DNA from: Phoronis pallida
Taxonomy: Eukaryota; Phoronida; Phoronidae
Length of the DNA stretch: 19,781 bases
Assembly (NCBI GenBank): GCA_028565715.1
Contig: JAOXYC010155550.1
Location: forward strand, 1-19,781
Direction: 5' to 3'
Positions 5,520 to 15,327 of this stretch are shown in pieces (position 1 is the first letter of the stretch; every line of letters begins with the position of its first letter). The notes under the pieces were generated by a model. That model ran no database searches. It worked only from the letters and a program-made list of their open reading frames with translations, and was not told the DNA's origin. A program made the translations under genes and the position numbers.

Positions 5520-6143
5520 TTATGGACGATATAGTCTCATAGTGTTTGTAATATCGTTTAAATTAATACTACTACTTATATAATCTGGGATATCACCTGA
5601 TATATTGTCTATATTAATAATAATTTTTATTGGTTCATTTTCTTTATTTTCTATAATAATATGATTTGGACATTTTCTATTTGTACGTGTGATAACTTTC
5701 TTACATATCTCATTTGATTGTTTTGTAAATTCTATTGTGTATCCACTTTTTACTACAAATGAACATGATGTTTCTATTCTATTATTAACTATAATATGTC
5801 TATGAGATATTAATTGTCTTGCCATTATAAAACTTGTTACGCATCCACTACGAAATAATATAGAATCTAGTCTTGTTTCTAGTTTTTGTACAATTGTTTT
5901 TTTATAGTCAATATTTTTAGATGCTAATTGAAATATTTTATACAATTGTTTTTCTTTTATATTTCTATATATTGCACGAATTCTTTGTTTGCTTATTAGT
6001 AATGTTTTATAATCTGTATATTTTATTATTTTCTTTTTGTGTACACCAGGGCAATACTTTTTTTTATTAAATGATGATTTAGATGTACCTAATGTATTTT
6101 GTAAAAGTGTTCTGTCTACTTTGTACTTATGTCTTATAATCAT
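5520..6143 (-). CDS. rpsD: 30S ribosomal protein uS4
   Basis: uS4 binds 16S rRNA early in small-subunit assembly. The N-terminus RHKYKVDRTLLQNTLGTSKS is the alphaproteobacterial type (family form K-Y-K-I-D-R-R-x-G-x-N-x-W-G-R-P-K-S), followed by KKKYCPGVHKKK for the usual REYGPGQHG. The S4 RNA-binding domain is clear at 88-150: LETRLDSILFRSGCVTS, then MARQLISHRHIIVNNR. The C-terminus SGDIPDYISSS resembles the usual L-E-E-I-P-x-D segment, and the protein ends in RLYRP. Length (207) is normal for the family (about 205). It is followed by argS, 54 bases on. No Shine-Dalgarno sequence is visible before the ATG. Confidence 0.97.
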   Translation of the reverse strand: MIIRHKYKVDRTLLQNTLGTSKSSFNKKKYCPGVHKKKIIKYTDYKTLLISKQRIRAIYRNIKEKQLYKIFQLASKNIDYKKTIVQKLETRLDSILFRSGCVTSFIMARQLISHRHIIVNNRIETSCSFVVKSGYTIEFTKQSNEICKKVITRTNRKCPNHIIIENKENEPIKIIINIDNISGDIPDYISSSINLNDITNTMRLYRP

Positions 6144-6204
6144 ATATTAATAGATATTTAAATAATTTTAATATTAAAATAATATTGTTGGATATGTTTT
6201 TTTA

Positions 6205-7389
6205 TTAGTTTGTTTGTTGTAAATTAAATTTTATTAAATTTAAATCATTGTTACTACCTTGTATTGGTTTAGGATAAGGAGATAATATTGCTATATTTTC
6301 ACAACTTAGACTTTCTGATGCATCATATACTACTATATTTTTTCTATTGATTTCATATCTATTTTTATCATTTGTTTTGTATAAAATATTTTCTACTATT
6401 TCTAATGCTTCTTGATCAGCTTCTCTTTTTTTATTTTTTTGTGATTGTGGTTGATTACGATTATTATCGTCAATAACTTCTATTTCAATTATTGTATTTC
6501 CACTTATTTTTGTATATGCAAAATTTAGTGCCTGTTTTACTGAATTTGGTTCAACTCGCAATTTTAAAAATGTAACTTGTTGTTTATAATTACCTGATCC
6601 AACATTTAAAGCATTTGATGGTAGTCCACAACAAAAACATCCTATAACTGACTGACATAAATGATTACAAATACTTGAGTCTCGCAAAACTGTATTTGCA
6701 ATTTCTCCTCCATACTTTGTATCATTTTGTAAAAATATTAATGCATCTATAATTTCTTGTTTATCATCTCCACTATATTTTGCAACTACAGATGGTTCGC
6801 TTCTTATATCTGGACTAGTTGAAAAAGTATGTATTAAACTAAAATTATCCATAAAGCTGAATCTTAAAGAATTATCTTCATTTGATTTTTGAAATATTTG
6901 TATATTGTGTGCTTTTAGAAAAGTATTTATAAATTCATGTTTTTCGGTGTGTTCAAGATGTCTCTGTTCATTTAATTCCCTTATAGATATAGCTGTTTGT
7001 ATTCCTTGAATTATTTGAGATAAATCTTGAGGAATTCCATATTCTTTAGTTTCATCATCATTTTTGAATTTTTTATCAATTTGTTTTAGTTTATCTTTAT
7101 GTTCTTCTTTATTTAATTTATTTACAATTAAAAAAGGTCTTCTATATCTACTTATATCTGACATAGACATGTCTACTACTGTACTATGTTGATCATTTTC
7201 AATTGACTGTCCACCCTTGCATGCACATTTCATACAAAACGCTTGTCCTATGAAAGCACATTTTATACAACTTTTTACATAAGTTCTGCATTGTCCTATA
7301 TAACACAAATGAAACGGAAGTCTAAAAAATAGTAAAGTATATTTAATAATACAAGAAAGGCTATTAAAAACTTTTGAACAACAAATCAT
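6205..7389 (-). CDS. Unknown protein with two Cys clusters
   Basis: I do not recognise this 394-residue protein. Two Cys-rich patches stand out: residues 3-57 hold ten Cys, including C41xxC44 and C52xxC55xC57, and residues 241-254 hold five (C241, C245, C251, C253, C254). Between residues 11 and 33 the N-terminus is hydrophobic (LSCIIKYTLLFFRLPFHLCYIG), so it could be a membrane anchor with metal-binding or disulfide-forming Cys next to it. Residues 90-150 are charged and probably helical. There is no transporter, enzyme or J-protein motif. The gene follows dnaJ on the same strand with a 25-base gap, so co-expression is likely. Stop codon is TAA. A secreted or surface-related role is only a guess. 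Confidence 0.7.
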   Translation of the reverse strand: MICCSKVFNSLSCIIKYTLLFFRLPFHLCYIGQCRTYVKSCIKCAFIGQAFCMKCACKGGQSIENDQHSTVVDMSMSDISRYRRPFLIVNKLNKEEHKDKLKQIDKKFKNDDETKEYGIPQDLSQIIQGIQTAISIRELNEQRHLEHTEKHEFINTFLKAHNIQIFQKSNEDNSLRFSFMDNFSLIHTFSTSPDIRSEPSVVAKYSGDDKQEIIDALIFLQNDTKYGGEIANTVLRDSSICNHLCQSVIGCFCCGLPSNALNVGSGNYKQQVTFLKLRVEPNSVKQALNFAYTKISGNTIIEIEVIDDNNRNQPQSQKNKKREADQEALEIVENILYKTNDKNRYEINRKNIVVYDASESLSCENIAILSPYPKPIQGSNNDLNLIKFNLQQTN

Positions 7390-7414
7390 TATTTAATTAT
7401 GAGTATTTTTTATT

Positions 7415-8533
7415 CTATTTTATTTCAAATTTTAGTTCTGTGTTGTTACTATAGTCGCTTTTAACATTTTTAATATATTCTTCTATGTCGTTCTCAACCT
7501 TTATTTTTATAATAAGGTCACTATTATTTATTCCTTTATTATTAATAATTATTGGCTCTAGATTATCTTTTGGTATTCTAAATGTAATATTTGCATTATC
7601 TAAATATTTTAGTGTAACTTCTATATAATTTTTAGCTTTAGCAATATCTGATAATTTTATATTTATTGTCCTATAAATATTACCTTCGGAATCATAATTA
7701 TAAATTTGATGTTTTAATATAGAGAATTTTATAATAAGATCTGTATATCCAATTTTTCCATGTATAAAGTTTCCTCCATTTTTACATTGTGCTCCATATA
7801 GAACTATTTTTTCATTAATCTGTATATTAATCTTGTCTTGTTCTAACCTGTATCCTATTCCACTACATTGATTACAATCTGTTTTTTCTCTTATATATCC
7901 TGTTGATAAACACTCTTTACAAATATTATGTCTATATGGATTATTATTACATTGTTTACATTTTATATATGATGTAAAGCAAACTTTACACTCTTTTTTT
8001 CTTTTGTATACAACAGTTTTAGCTTTCTTTTGCATCATTTCTTCTAAAGTTACAGAGATCTGTATAGTAGAATTAGTAGGCTTAAAATGATTTGTGTTGT
8101 TATTCTTGTGGCTCCACCCAAACTGATTACCATAACTCCCACTATAAGAAGAACCAGAAGAGAAATTAAAATTAAAAAATTTATCAAAAATATTTCTGAT
8201 GTTGTCGAACTCCTCGTTTCCCCCCTGTGAAAAGTGCGAAAAAGGATCGTTGTTAAAATGTCCTCCTGTGTTTTGGTATGTTTGGAAATCTGTTTTATTA
8301 TGATATCCTGATCTTAAAAATGAATCATATTCTTCTTTCTTTTTTTTATTAGATAGTGTTATGAAAGCTTTATTAATGTCTTCCATTTTTCTACTTGCTT
8401 GCTCTTTTTCCTGATCACCTTTAGCTCTATCTGGATGATATTTTCTTGTCATTTCATGATATGCTTTTTTGATTTCTTGGCTACTAGCACTTTGTTTTAT
8501 TCCAAGTATATCGTAATATGTTTTTTCAGACAC
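7415..8533 (-). CDS. dnaJ: Chaperone DnaJ (type I Hsp40)
   Basis: Co-chaperone that delivers substrates to DnaK and stimulates its ATPase. The J domain covers residues 4-72, with HPD at 33-35. A Gly/Phe/Ser-rich linker runs from about 75 to 145. The zinc domain keeps all four CxxC pairs (C182/C185, C192/C195, C205/C208, C220/C223), although the first two have lost the GxG that normally follows. A shortened C-terminal substrate-binding region completes the 372 residues, close to the usual 370-380. The start is GTG (8533), giving M-S-E-K-T-Y-Y-D-I-L-G, the normal J-domain start. The gene lies about 4.2 kb downstream of grpE instead of next to dnaK, in the same orientation, with membrane-protein genes between. 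Confidence 0.96.
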   Translation of the reverse strand: MSEKTYYDILGIKQSASSQEIKKAYHEMTRKYHPDRAKGDQEKEQASRKMEDINKAFITLSNKKKKEEYDSFLRSGYHNKTDFQTYQNTGGHFNNDPFSHFSQGGNEEFDNIRNIFDKFFNFNFSSGSSYSGSYGNQFGWSHKNNNTNHFKPTNSTIQISVTLEEMMQKKAKTVVYKRKKECKVCFTSYIKCKQCNNNPYRHNICKECLSTGYIREKTDCNQCSGIGYRLEQDKINIQINEKIVLYGAQCKNGGNFIHGKIGYTDLIIKFSILKHQIYNYDSEGNIYRTINIKLSDIAKAKNYIEVTLKYLDNANITFRIPKDNLEPIIINNKGINNSDLIIKIKVENDIEEYIKNVKSDYSNNTELKFEIK

Positions 8534-8703
8534 TTTTAAATTTTAGATTTTTATATTGTACATATTATATATATTAAATAATATGTTTTTATCAAGATTT
8601 AATAATAAGTATTTATAATTAGTATTATATATTTACTTATTAATTTATATGAAATTTTTAAACTTATTTATTATTTTATTTATTTAAATTTATATATAGA
8701 ATA

Positions 8704-9624
8704 TTATAGGTGTTGTGTAAGAAAATAAGCTCCAACTGATAATGTATTTAATATAATTAAGAAATATATTATTAAACTAATTAAGGATTCATATTTAATA
8801 AATCTAAAGTATTTTTTTAAATTTTTATTAGCTTCATAACTATTATTACTATATGAATTTACTATATATACAAGTTCAGAATAATGATCTGTTGTAGTAT
8901 AATTATGATTATAACAAGATTTAGATTTATCAAAAATTATTCTTGGAATCTCATATTTTACTAATATATTAAGATATTTTATATATTTATAATTTTCATA
9001 AAGCTTTATAATAAAATTATACTCTGTATTAGTTTCTGGGTTATTTGGCTTTTCTGTCATATCCAAAGATGGTACAATAGTTTTATAATCTTTTGGAAAT
9101 ATATCTACTAAATGTCCAATAAAGTAAGCTAATAAATTATAAGCAATATCTCTTTTTTTATTAATTATATATAAGTAATCAGGTATGTTAAAAAATACTG
9201 GTTTTTTATAATCTTCTTCTTTTTTTTTGTTTTTATCTTCTACTGTTAAGTATAATGGTACTACTGCATAATATTTATTATTACTTAATGTTGAATTTAA
9301 TTCTGATATAGTCTTATTTTGATCTATAAAAGCTTGTGCATCATTTTGATCTTTAGGAAGAATTACTTGTTCTTCAGAGAGAGATATGTATGTAATATAT
9401 ACTGTTAATAAATATGACCATTTAAATCTATTTTTAATTGTTCCTTTTTTTAATTTATTTGCTAATACACATTCACAATTATCATTTACTTTTGAAACTG
9501 AAGAACTGTTATCTTCATTGTCATATGTATAATTATTTTTAATATTACTTTCTATTTCTTCTGTAGATTTATTTAAAATAGGTAAATTTATTTTTTGACA
9601 TGCATTAGATTGAAAATTTTTCAT
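8704..9624 (-). CDS. Unknown protein with C-terminal membrane anchor
   Basis: I do not recognise this 306-residue protein. It starts at ATG and ends with TAA. Residues 279-303 (SLISLIIYFLIILNTLSVGAYF region) form a clear membrane span just before the C-terminus, so it looks like a tail-anchored protein with most of its mass on one side. A weaker hydrophobic stretch (about 69-81, SYLLTVYITYISL) might be a second span. The N-terminal 60 residues are polar and Asn/Ser-rich with a few Cys. No catalytic motif is visible. It lies 170 bases upstream of dnaJ on the same strand, and its 5' side faces the plus-strand gene at 9822 across a 197-base spacer that should carry two divergent promoters. Confidence 0.7.
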   Translation of the reverse strand: MKNFQSNACQKINLPILNKSTEEIESNIKNNYTYDNEDNSSSVSKVNDNCECVLANKLKKGTIKNRFKWSYLLTVYITYISLSEEQVILPKDQNDAQAFIDQNKTISELNSTLSNNKYYAVVPLYLTVEDKNKKKEEDYKKPVFFNIPDYLYIINKKRDIAYNLLAYFIGHLVDIFPKDYKTIVPSLDMTEKPNNPETNTEYNFIIKLYENYKYIKYLNILVKYEIPRIIFDKSKSCYNHNYTTTDHYSELVYIVNSYSNNSYEANKNLKKYFRFIKYESLISLIIYFLIILNTLSVGAYFLTQHL

Positions 9625-9821
9625 TATATGACATACATTTTGTATATATTAATATTGTTTATTATTAATTTTTAGTATTTTTTTTATTGTAAAATAATAA
9701 ATTGAATATTATTTTAAGTTTTAAATATATAAAATATTATTATTAACTTACTTTTATAGCTATAAAATTTAAATTTTGTTTTGTTTTAATATTAGAATTA
9801 ATATAAAATACTAAAAAAATA

Positions 9822-10508
9822 ATGTTAAAAGATAAAAACAATGCTGCTAAAATTGATAGAAACAATGCTGATATTAAAGTTAGTGAAGTAGATACTGATG
9901 AAGATGAAGATTCAGATTCAGTGTTTAATATTACTGCAACAAAGGGAATGATAGCAGTAGGAATTGTGTTTATAATTATTATTTGTGTATTCTATATGTA
10001 TACACGTGTATCTTATCTTCCACAATTAGGGCTAAATAATGCAGATATGAGTTGTTTGAATGATTTAGCACTATCTAATGATAGTGGAGCAAAACTTGCT
10101 GGAATAATAGCAATGGCATCAGGTTCAATAATAACTGGTGATGACCATACAAAATTATTAGAATCTATTACAGTAAGATCATTTAAAGAATCACTTAAAG
10201 ATCCAGAAGCTGATCATTATACTGTTAATGAATTTACAAGACAAGCAAAGAAACTTACGACAAAAACTTCATTAAATGGAACTCAAACAACTACACCAAC
10301 TACATCAACTACACCAACTTTATCAACTTCTGCATCAACAACGCCAGGAACAACAACATTCACAGATACTATAAAAAATGCTCTTTCATCAGTATCAACA
10401 ACAATAAATAAACTTACTGATGACCAAGATAACATGACTAAGAAAAATGAAGAAGGAAATGCTCCTAAAGGAGATTTATTTGGTAGTGTTCCAACAGATG
10501 CGAGTTAA
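9822..10508 (+). CDS. Membrane-anchored protein with Thr/Ser/Pro-rich stretch, unknown
   Basis: I do not recognise this 228-residue protein. An acidic N-terminus (SEVDTDEDEDSDS, 21-33) is followed by a single membrane span at about 43-61 (MIAVGIVFIIIICVFYMYT). A compact region to about 145 follows, then a low-complexity Thr/Ser/Pro stretch (146-182) and a polar C-terminus. The layout of a short acidic head, a span and a long C-terminal part suits a type II membrane protein exposing its C-terminus outside the cytoplasm. Thr-rich repeats of this kind occur in surface or linker regions, but no sorting signal is visible. It is the only plus-strand gene between 4005 and 15822. Its G/C content is slightly higher than that of its neighbours. 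Confidence 0.75.
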   Translation: MLKDKNNAAKIDRNNADIKVSEVDTDEDEDSDSVFNITATKGMIAVGIVFIIIICVFYMYTRVSYLPQLGLNNADMSCLNDLALSNDSGAKLAGIIAMASGSIITGDDHTKLLESITVRSFKESLKDPEADHYTVNEFTRQAKKLTTKTSLNGTQTTTPTTSTTPTLSTSASTTPGTTTFTDTIKNALSSVSTTINKLTDDQDNMTKKNEEGNAPKGDLFGSVPTDAS

Positions 10509-10618
10509 ATAAGTAGAGTTAATGATAAAAAATAATGAGAATTTTTTAGAAAGTATATATTAATATAAAAACTTAAGTATAGTATAGTGTAGTTATTATT
10601 ATATCTTACTTAATTTTT

Positions 10619-10885
10619 TTATTTTTTATATTTATTATAAATTTGTTTTTTATTTTTATTAAATTGTTTGTTTTCTCTTTTTCTTTTTAAAGAAATAAGT
10701 TCCAACTCAACATTATGTGTTATGGATAACGAATAAAGAACTGATACTATAGATATAATTGTTAAAAAAAATATTAATATACTAGCTATTTGTCTATATT
10801 CAATATAATCATTTATAATATACGAGTTTTCATTTTTAATAGATGTATATTCTTTAATACAACAGTCTAAACATTTTAATAGCAT
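10619..10885 (-). CDS. Small single-span membrane protein, unknown
   Basis: An 88-residue protein that I do not recognise. CLDCC lies at residues 5-9, a membrane span at about 32-54 (QIASILIFFLTIISIVSVLYSLS) and a very basic tail at 67-88. It starts at ATG and ends with TAA. It converges with the gene at 9822-10508 across a 110-base spacer. The Cys-rich N-terminus recalls that of the protein at 6205-7389, but similarity beyond composition is not apparent. Confidence 0.6.
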   Translation of the reverse strand: MLLKCLDCCIKEYTSIKNENSYIINDYIEYRQIASILIFFLTIISIVSVLYSLSITHNVELELISLKRKRENKQFNKNKKQIYNKYKK

Positions 10886-11191
10886 TTTTAGTAGTTTTAG
10901 TTATTTATTAAAATAATGTAATATATTCAGATAAAAAAAAAGAATATAAAATATTTGTATAAAAAAATTTTATACTAAAATAGTTTTTAATATTAAATAT
11001 TTTTATATAATAGGAGGTATTAATTTTTTAGTTTAAAAATTATATTATTTATTATAATAATAGACTATATTATGAGAAGATATATTTATTTATTTTTAAT
11101 ATAAAATGGATTAATATAAGGATTATTATATTAAATATATATCTTTAATAATTAGTTGAATTTACTTTAAATTATAAGTTATGTTTTTATA
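10886..11191. other. Intergenic spacer, nothing identified
   Basis: AT-rich spacer of 306 bases between two minus-strand genes. The plus strand has an isolated AGGAGG at 11012-11017, but no start codon with an open frame follows it. I see no gene, RNA or repeat here. Confidence 0.6.
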
Positions 11192-12484
11192 TTATTTTTC
11201 ATGTAACATAAAATAAAGTGCTTCTAAGCTACTTTGATGAGAACAAAATTCTGTACAATTTTCACATTCTTTAAAAGATTTTATTATTTTCTTTATTGCT
11301 TCGTCTTTACGAGGATCTATATCACTAATATCATCAAATTTAATATTTGGTATACTAACATCATCAAGTATATCAAGATATTCTAAAAGATGTGTTTCTA
11401 ATGCATAATTATTTTCTGATTTATTAAAATGTAAAGATTTTACATCATGTTCTTTATCTTTATTAACAACTTCTGTAGTGGAACTTCTAGCTATTAATTC
11501 TGTCCATATTTCTTCTAATAATCTTTTTCTACAATGATTATTTAATAAAAATGTATCAGAACTGAAAAATATTCTTATATATATTCCTGGAATAATCATT
11601 GATGGTTTACATTTTTTGTCCTTTAAAAGTTGTCTCATACGTGAAAAATCAGTTATTTTTTCATCAATGCTACATATAATTTCTATAGTTATTTCTTCAT
11701 CACCTGGCACTATTATTTTTTTAATTTTTTGTAATAAAAGTACATCTTTACATCTATCTATAAAATCTATTTCATGAAACTTTTTATATCTACCACCACC
11801 ATCTTTAAGTTCATGAAAAGAAAATATATTAATTATATCAACACTACTTGTTTTATATGTTGTTTTCGTCATTATTCCTTTGTCTATACTTATTTGATCT
11901 ATATCAGGAATTTTTGGTTTTTCAGAATTATTCTGATCTTCATCAGAGGAATTAGGTTTTTTTAAAAATTTAATATTGTTTATTGACTTATATCCATATT
12001 TACTAGGAAAAAGTGTTAATAAATTAAATTCTGTAAGAATTTTTAATGGTAATGGCTTATTATGATTTGTTGTGTTTTTATATCTTCCTTCATGTATTCT
12101 ATCGTTGTTTGTTGGATATATATCGAAACTTATAAGATAGTTTTCAGGATTTATTTTAGTATCTGTAGATATTATTATTATTCCATTTGATTCAACAAAA
12201 TTAATATGTATAATTTTATTTTGTGGCGTTTCATTTTCTGTTAATACAGATTTTCCATTTATACAATTAAGTTCATCATTATTAATAGAAATAGTTTTTG
12301 TTTTTATAGTTTTTTTCATATATTGATTATATATTGTAGAATCTATTCTACCTTCTACTGTAAGCTGATTAACGAATATATTTTCTTCTAATTCTTTTAA
12401 TTTATTTCCACTACTATCATATATTCTAATATCGCCTTCTATTTCTTTATCTAAATAATGTGTGTTGTTTAAACCTATAGGCAC
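11192..12484 (-). CDS. Unknown 430-aa protein
   Basis: I do not recognise this protein. It has no signal peptide or membrane span. The N-terminal 160 residues look beta-rich (GDIRIYDSSGNKLKEL, IIHINFVESNGIIII, YLISFDIYP). The middle (170-200) is a polar linker. The C-terminal half mixes helices and strands and ends with C-rich KECENCTEFCSHQ near residues 408-420, which could bind a metal or form disulfides. The start is GTG at 12484, in the same TTAAAAGTG-like context as the GTG of dnaJ; no ATG lies in frame near the start. It follows grpE by 224 bases on the same strand. Stop codon is TAA. Confidence 0.7.
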   Translation of the reverse strand: MPIGLNNTHYLDKEIEGDIRIYDSSGNKLKELEENIFVNQLTVEGRIDSTIYNQYMKKTIKTKTISINNDELNCINGKSVLTENETPQNKIIHINFVESNGIIIISTDTKINPENYLISFDIYPTNNDRIHEGRYKNTTNHNKPLPLKILTEFNLLTLFPSKYGYKSINNIKFLKKPNSSDEDQNNSEKPKIPDIDQISIDKGIMTKTTYKTSSVDIINIFSFHELKDGGGRYKKFHEIDFIDRCKDVLLLQKIKKIIVPGDEEITIEIICSIDEKITDFSRMRQLLKDKKCKPSMIIPGIYIRIFFSSDTFLLNNHCRKRLLEEIWTELIARSSTTEVVNKDKEHDVKSLHFNKSENNYALETHLLEYLDILDDVSIPNIKFDDISDIDPRKDEAIKKIIKSFKECENCTEFCSHQSSLEALYFMLHEK

Positions 12485-12708
12485 TTTTAATAAATTATAT
12501 AAAATTTTTAATTAAATATGTTTTATAATCTGAGTTATTTATATAATTTATTTTAGACTTAATTCTTTTACATTGTTATATATTATAGTCTGTTAGATAG
12601 TTTATTTATATTTTTAATATATTATGGATCTTATCTTTAATGAAAAATAGATATTATATACTACTGATATTGATATATATCAAATAAAATATATTTAGGG
12701 TAAAATTT
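12485..12708. other. Intergenic spacer, nothing identified
   Basis: AT-rich spacer between grpE and the 430-residue gene. TAGACTTA near 12551 and TATAGTCT near 12587 could form a weak stem. The spacer is long enough to hold a terminator and a new promoter, but neither can be recognised. Confidence 0.4.
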
Positions 12709-13362
12709 TTAAAACTTAAAAACACTTACAAGAGCAGGTTCTAATATTTGTAGTATTTTATTGTCTTTTTTATATATTAATGCTGGTTTATGTATTTTAG
12801 ATATTGTATTATCTTTAGATTTATCTTCTGTTTTTTCAGTTTCAATACAATTCATAAATTGACTATTATAGCTATCACCTATATTAGGTATTGATATATA
12901 TATATCTAGTCTAGTTAGTGATTGCTGTAATATTGTTTGAGCATATTTTATAAATGATACAAAAGGCTCTTCAAATGAAATTGAATTTAATGCATACATA
13001 TAAATTAATCCTGATATTTCTGCATATCCAGATGAATACTTATATCTTGTTATATCTACAGAATTTTTAATTTCTTGATCTTTGTTTTTCTTAACTTGTA
13101 ATAACATAGATTGTAGATTCTGATTTATTGATATATGTTTTTTAATTTCTTTATCTAATTGATTAATTTGCTCTTTAAAGCTACTAGTAATTTTATCTAT
13201 TTCTTCTTTTAATTTATTATTTTCTTCTTTATAATAATTTTCTAAGCTTTCTTTATTTTCTTCTTTTTTGCTCTCATCAATATCTTGATGAGTATCATTT
13301 GAATTATTTAAAGAGTCTTTATTATTATCTAAATTATCTTTTTTGGAGTTTTTATCTGACAT
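12709..13362 (-). CDS. grpE: Nucleotide-exchange factor GrpE
   Basis: GrpE releases ADP from DnaK and so resets the chaperone cycle. The protein has the family layout: a polar, acidic N-terminus (1-45), a long coiled coil (about 45-100, EENNKLKEEIDKI onwards), a helical bundle (110-155) and a small beta domain. Two family landmarks are readable: FVSFIKYAQTILQQSLTRLD (134-153) for the F-x-x-V-x-x-I-x-D-N-L-x-R-A region and IPNIGDSYNSQFMNCIE (158-174) for the G-x-x-F-D-P-x-x-H-x-A segment. The C-terminus ILQILEPALVSVFKF matches the usual L-R-P-A-x-V-x-V-S ending. It lies 33 bases after dnaK on the same strand. The sequence is strongly diverged, so the call rests on layout, landmarks and position together. 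Confidence 0.88.
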   Translation of the reverse strand: MSDKNSKKDNLDNNKDSLNNSNDTHQDIDESKKEENKESLENYYKEENNKLKEEIDKITSSFKEQINQLDKEIKKHISINQNLQSMLLQVKKNKDQEIKNSVDITRYKYSSGYAEISGLIYMYALNSISFEEPFVSFIKYAQTILQQSLTRLDIYISIPNIGDSYNSQFMNCIETEKTEDKSKDNTISKIHKPALIYKKDNKILQILEPALVSVFKF

Positions 13363-13395
13363 TTTAAAATCACTATTTTATATAACTATGTTTTT

Positions 13396-15294
13396 TTATT
13401 CATCTTTTGCTGTTGCAACATTATCATCATCTCCTTTAGAAGGTTTTTCATCATCATTATTAGTATTATTATCTTCTGGATTATTATTATTATCTGATGA
13501 TGGGCCACTTTCTTTTTCTTTTTCAATACATTTATTTAGTATCTCTTCTGCTTTAGATTTTTCTTGTTCAATACTTTCTTTTGTAATTTTTGAACTTGCT
13601 ATTGAATCTCTAATTATATTTGATTCTGCATCTATTTTACTAACAAAATCTTTGTCATTAATTTTCTTTACTTTTAAATGTACTTCAAATAATATATCAG
13701 ATATTTTCTTTCTTACTTCTCCAATTTCTTGAAATAATTTATCTGCTTCAGAACTTTCTTCTGAATCTTTTTGCATATCTTGAATATGTTGTGCAGATTT
13801 ATTAAGATGTAATGTTGAATTTACTGGCTTTTTAATTTTTTCATCTTTAGCTGTAACAGATAGCATTCCATTTGCATCTATATTTAGAGCAACCTCAATT
13901 TGTGCTGTATGAGGACTATCTCCTCCAGATATTTCAACTGTTATTTCTCCTACTTTAGAGTTATGTTCTGTTAAATATCTATTTCCTTGGAAGACTTTTA
14001 CATGTGCATGAGTTTGCCTTGCTTGGGAGTTTGTAAACATTTTGCTAAGTTTGCATGGGATAGGTGTATTTTTTGGAATAATAACAGCCATTTCTCCACC
14101 AAATGCTTCAATACCTAAGTTTAAAGGTGTAACATCAACTAATACAATATCTGAGTCTCCTGTTATAATTGCTCCTTGTACTGCAGCTCCTATTGCTACT
14201 GCATGATCTGGGTTTATATCTTGTTGTGGTTTGCAATTAAATTCTTGCTCTATCATTTTTGAAACTAAAGGAGTCTTTGTAGAACCTCCTGCAAGTATAA
14301 TTTTTGATATATCTTCTTTTTTCTTCTCACTATCTTTAATAACCTCTTTAGTTATTTTTATTGTTTTATCAATCATTGGTTTTATTTGAGATTCTAACCA
14401 TTCTCTTGTAATTCCAACATTAATATGAGTTGGTCCAGGACCTACGAAATTTACAATAACATCTTCACGATCTGAAGAAGAAAGATTCTCTTTTGCTAAT
14501 TTTGCAGCCATTTGTGTTCTCTTTCTAATTGTTTTATCTTTTGTAAAGTCAAGGCCAGATTCAATTTTAAATCTATTAAGTACATAGTCTGTAATTATTA
14601 TATCTAAATCTTCACCACCAAGCATATTATCACCTCCTGTTGAAATAACGCTATATACTCCATTAGCAATTTCTAGTATTGTTACATCGAATGTTCCTCC
14701 TCCAAAATCATATACTAATATAGTACTATCTTCTTCTTTATTATCTATACCATATGCCATTGCTGCAGCAGTTGGTTCATTAATTATTCTTTCAACTTTT
14801 AATCCTGCAATTTTACCTGCATCTTTTGTAGCATCTCTTTGTTTATTATTAAAATGAGCAGGTACTGTTATAACAACTCTTTCTATTTCTTCCCCAAGGC
14901 TTTTACTACATTGTTCAGTTAAGTACCTTAAGAATAGACCTGAAATATGTTCAGGTGTATATTTTTTATCTCCAATTAATACTGTACAAGTAGAATCTTC
15001 ATCTCCGTCTTTTTCTGGAGTTATTTTATATGATAATTTAAGTTTTTTTGCTTCTCTATAAGAAAGCCCCATTAATCTTTTAAATACTGTAATAGTATTT
15101 GCAGTGTCTACTGATATCTTTCTAAGTGCAGCTGTGCCATAAATTGTATGATCCAATTCAAAAGATACAGCACTTGGAGTTGTTAGACCATCTAAAATGT
15201 TATTAAGCATTCTACTACCATCAGGATTTTTTATTGAAATACAACTATTTGTTGTACCAAGGTCTATACCTAATATCTTTTTACTTTTTATCAT
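13396..15294 (-). CDS. dnaK: Chaperone DnaK (Hsp70)
   Basis: ATP-driven chaperone that folds and protects proteins in the cytoplasm with DnaJ and GrpE. The ATPase domain begins [15 protein letters not shown], with phosphate loop 1 at 10-17, and continues with [15 protein letters not shown] (140-154), [11 protein letters not shown] (171-181) and the second phosphate loop DFGGGTFD (195-202). [12 protein letters not shown] follows later. The interdomain linker is readable in [16 protein letters not shown], followed by the substrate-binding domain ([28 protein letters not shown] type) and a helical lid. It is 632 residues, normal for bacterial DnaK, and much better conserved than its neighbours. 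The C-terminus is a long Asp/Asn/Glu-rich tail. grpE follows after 33 bases. No CIRCE operator is seen upstream. Confidence 0.99.
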   Translation of the reverse strand: MIKSKKILGIDLGTTNSCISIKNPDGSRMLNNILDGLTTPSAVSFELDHTIYGTAALRKISVDTANTITVFKRLMGLSYREAKKLKLSYKITPEKDGDEDSTCTVLIGDKKYTPEHISGLFLRYLTEQCSKSLGEEIERVVITVPAHFNNKQRDATKDAGKIAGLKVERIINEPTAAAMAYGIDNKEEDSTILVYDFGGGTFDVTILEIANGVYSVISTGGDNMLGGEDLDIIITDYVLNRFKIESGLDFTKDKTIRKRTQMAAKLAKENLSSSDREDVIVNFVGPGPTHINVGITREWLESQIKPMIDKTIKITKEVIKDSEKKKEDISKIILAGGSTKTPLVSKMIEQEFNCKPQQDINPDHAVAIGAAVQGAIITGDSDIVLVDVTPLNLGIEAFGGEMAVIIPKNTPIPCKLSKMFTNSQARQTHAHVKVFQGNRYLTEHNSKVGEITVEISGGDSPHTAQIEVALNIDANGMLSVTAKDEKIKKPVNSTLHLNKSAQHIQDMQKDSEESSEADKLFQEIGEVRKKISDILFEVHLKVKKINDKDFVSKIDAESNIIRDSIASSKITKESIEQEKSKAEEILNKCIEKEKESGPSSDNNNNPEDNNTNNDDEKPSKGDDDNVATAKDE

Positions 15295-15327
15295 CTTTCT
15301 TAAATTTTTATATATATAATAATATTA

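Noticed and set aside
11774-11965. 63-residue plus-strand open frame
   Set aside because: Antisense to the intact 430-residue gene and made of Phe/Ile/Tyr strings typical of such shadows.
13343-13732. 129-residue Ser/Leu-rich plus-strand open frame
   Set aside because: Antisense to the Asp/Asn/Glu-rich tail of DnaK; the Ser/Leu richness is the complement of those codons.
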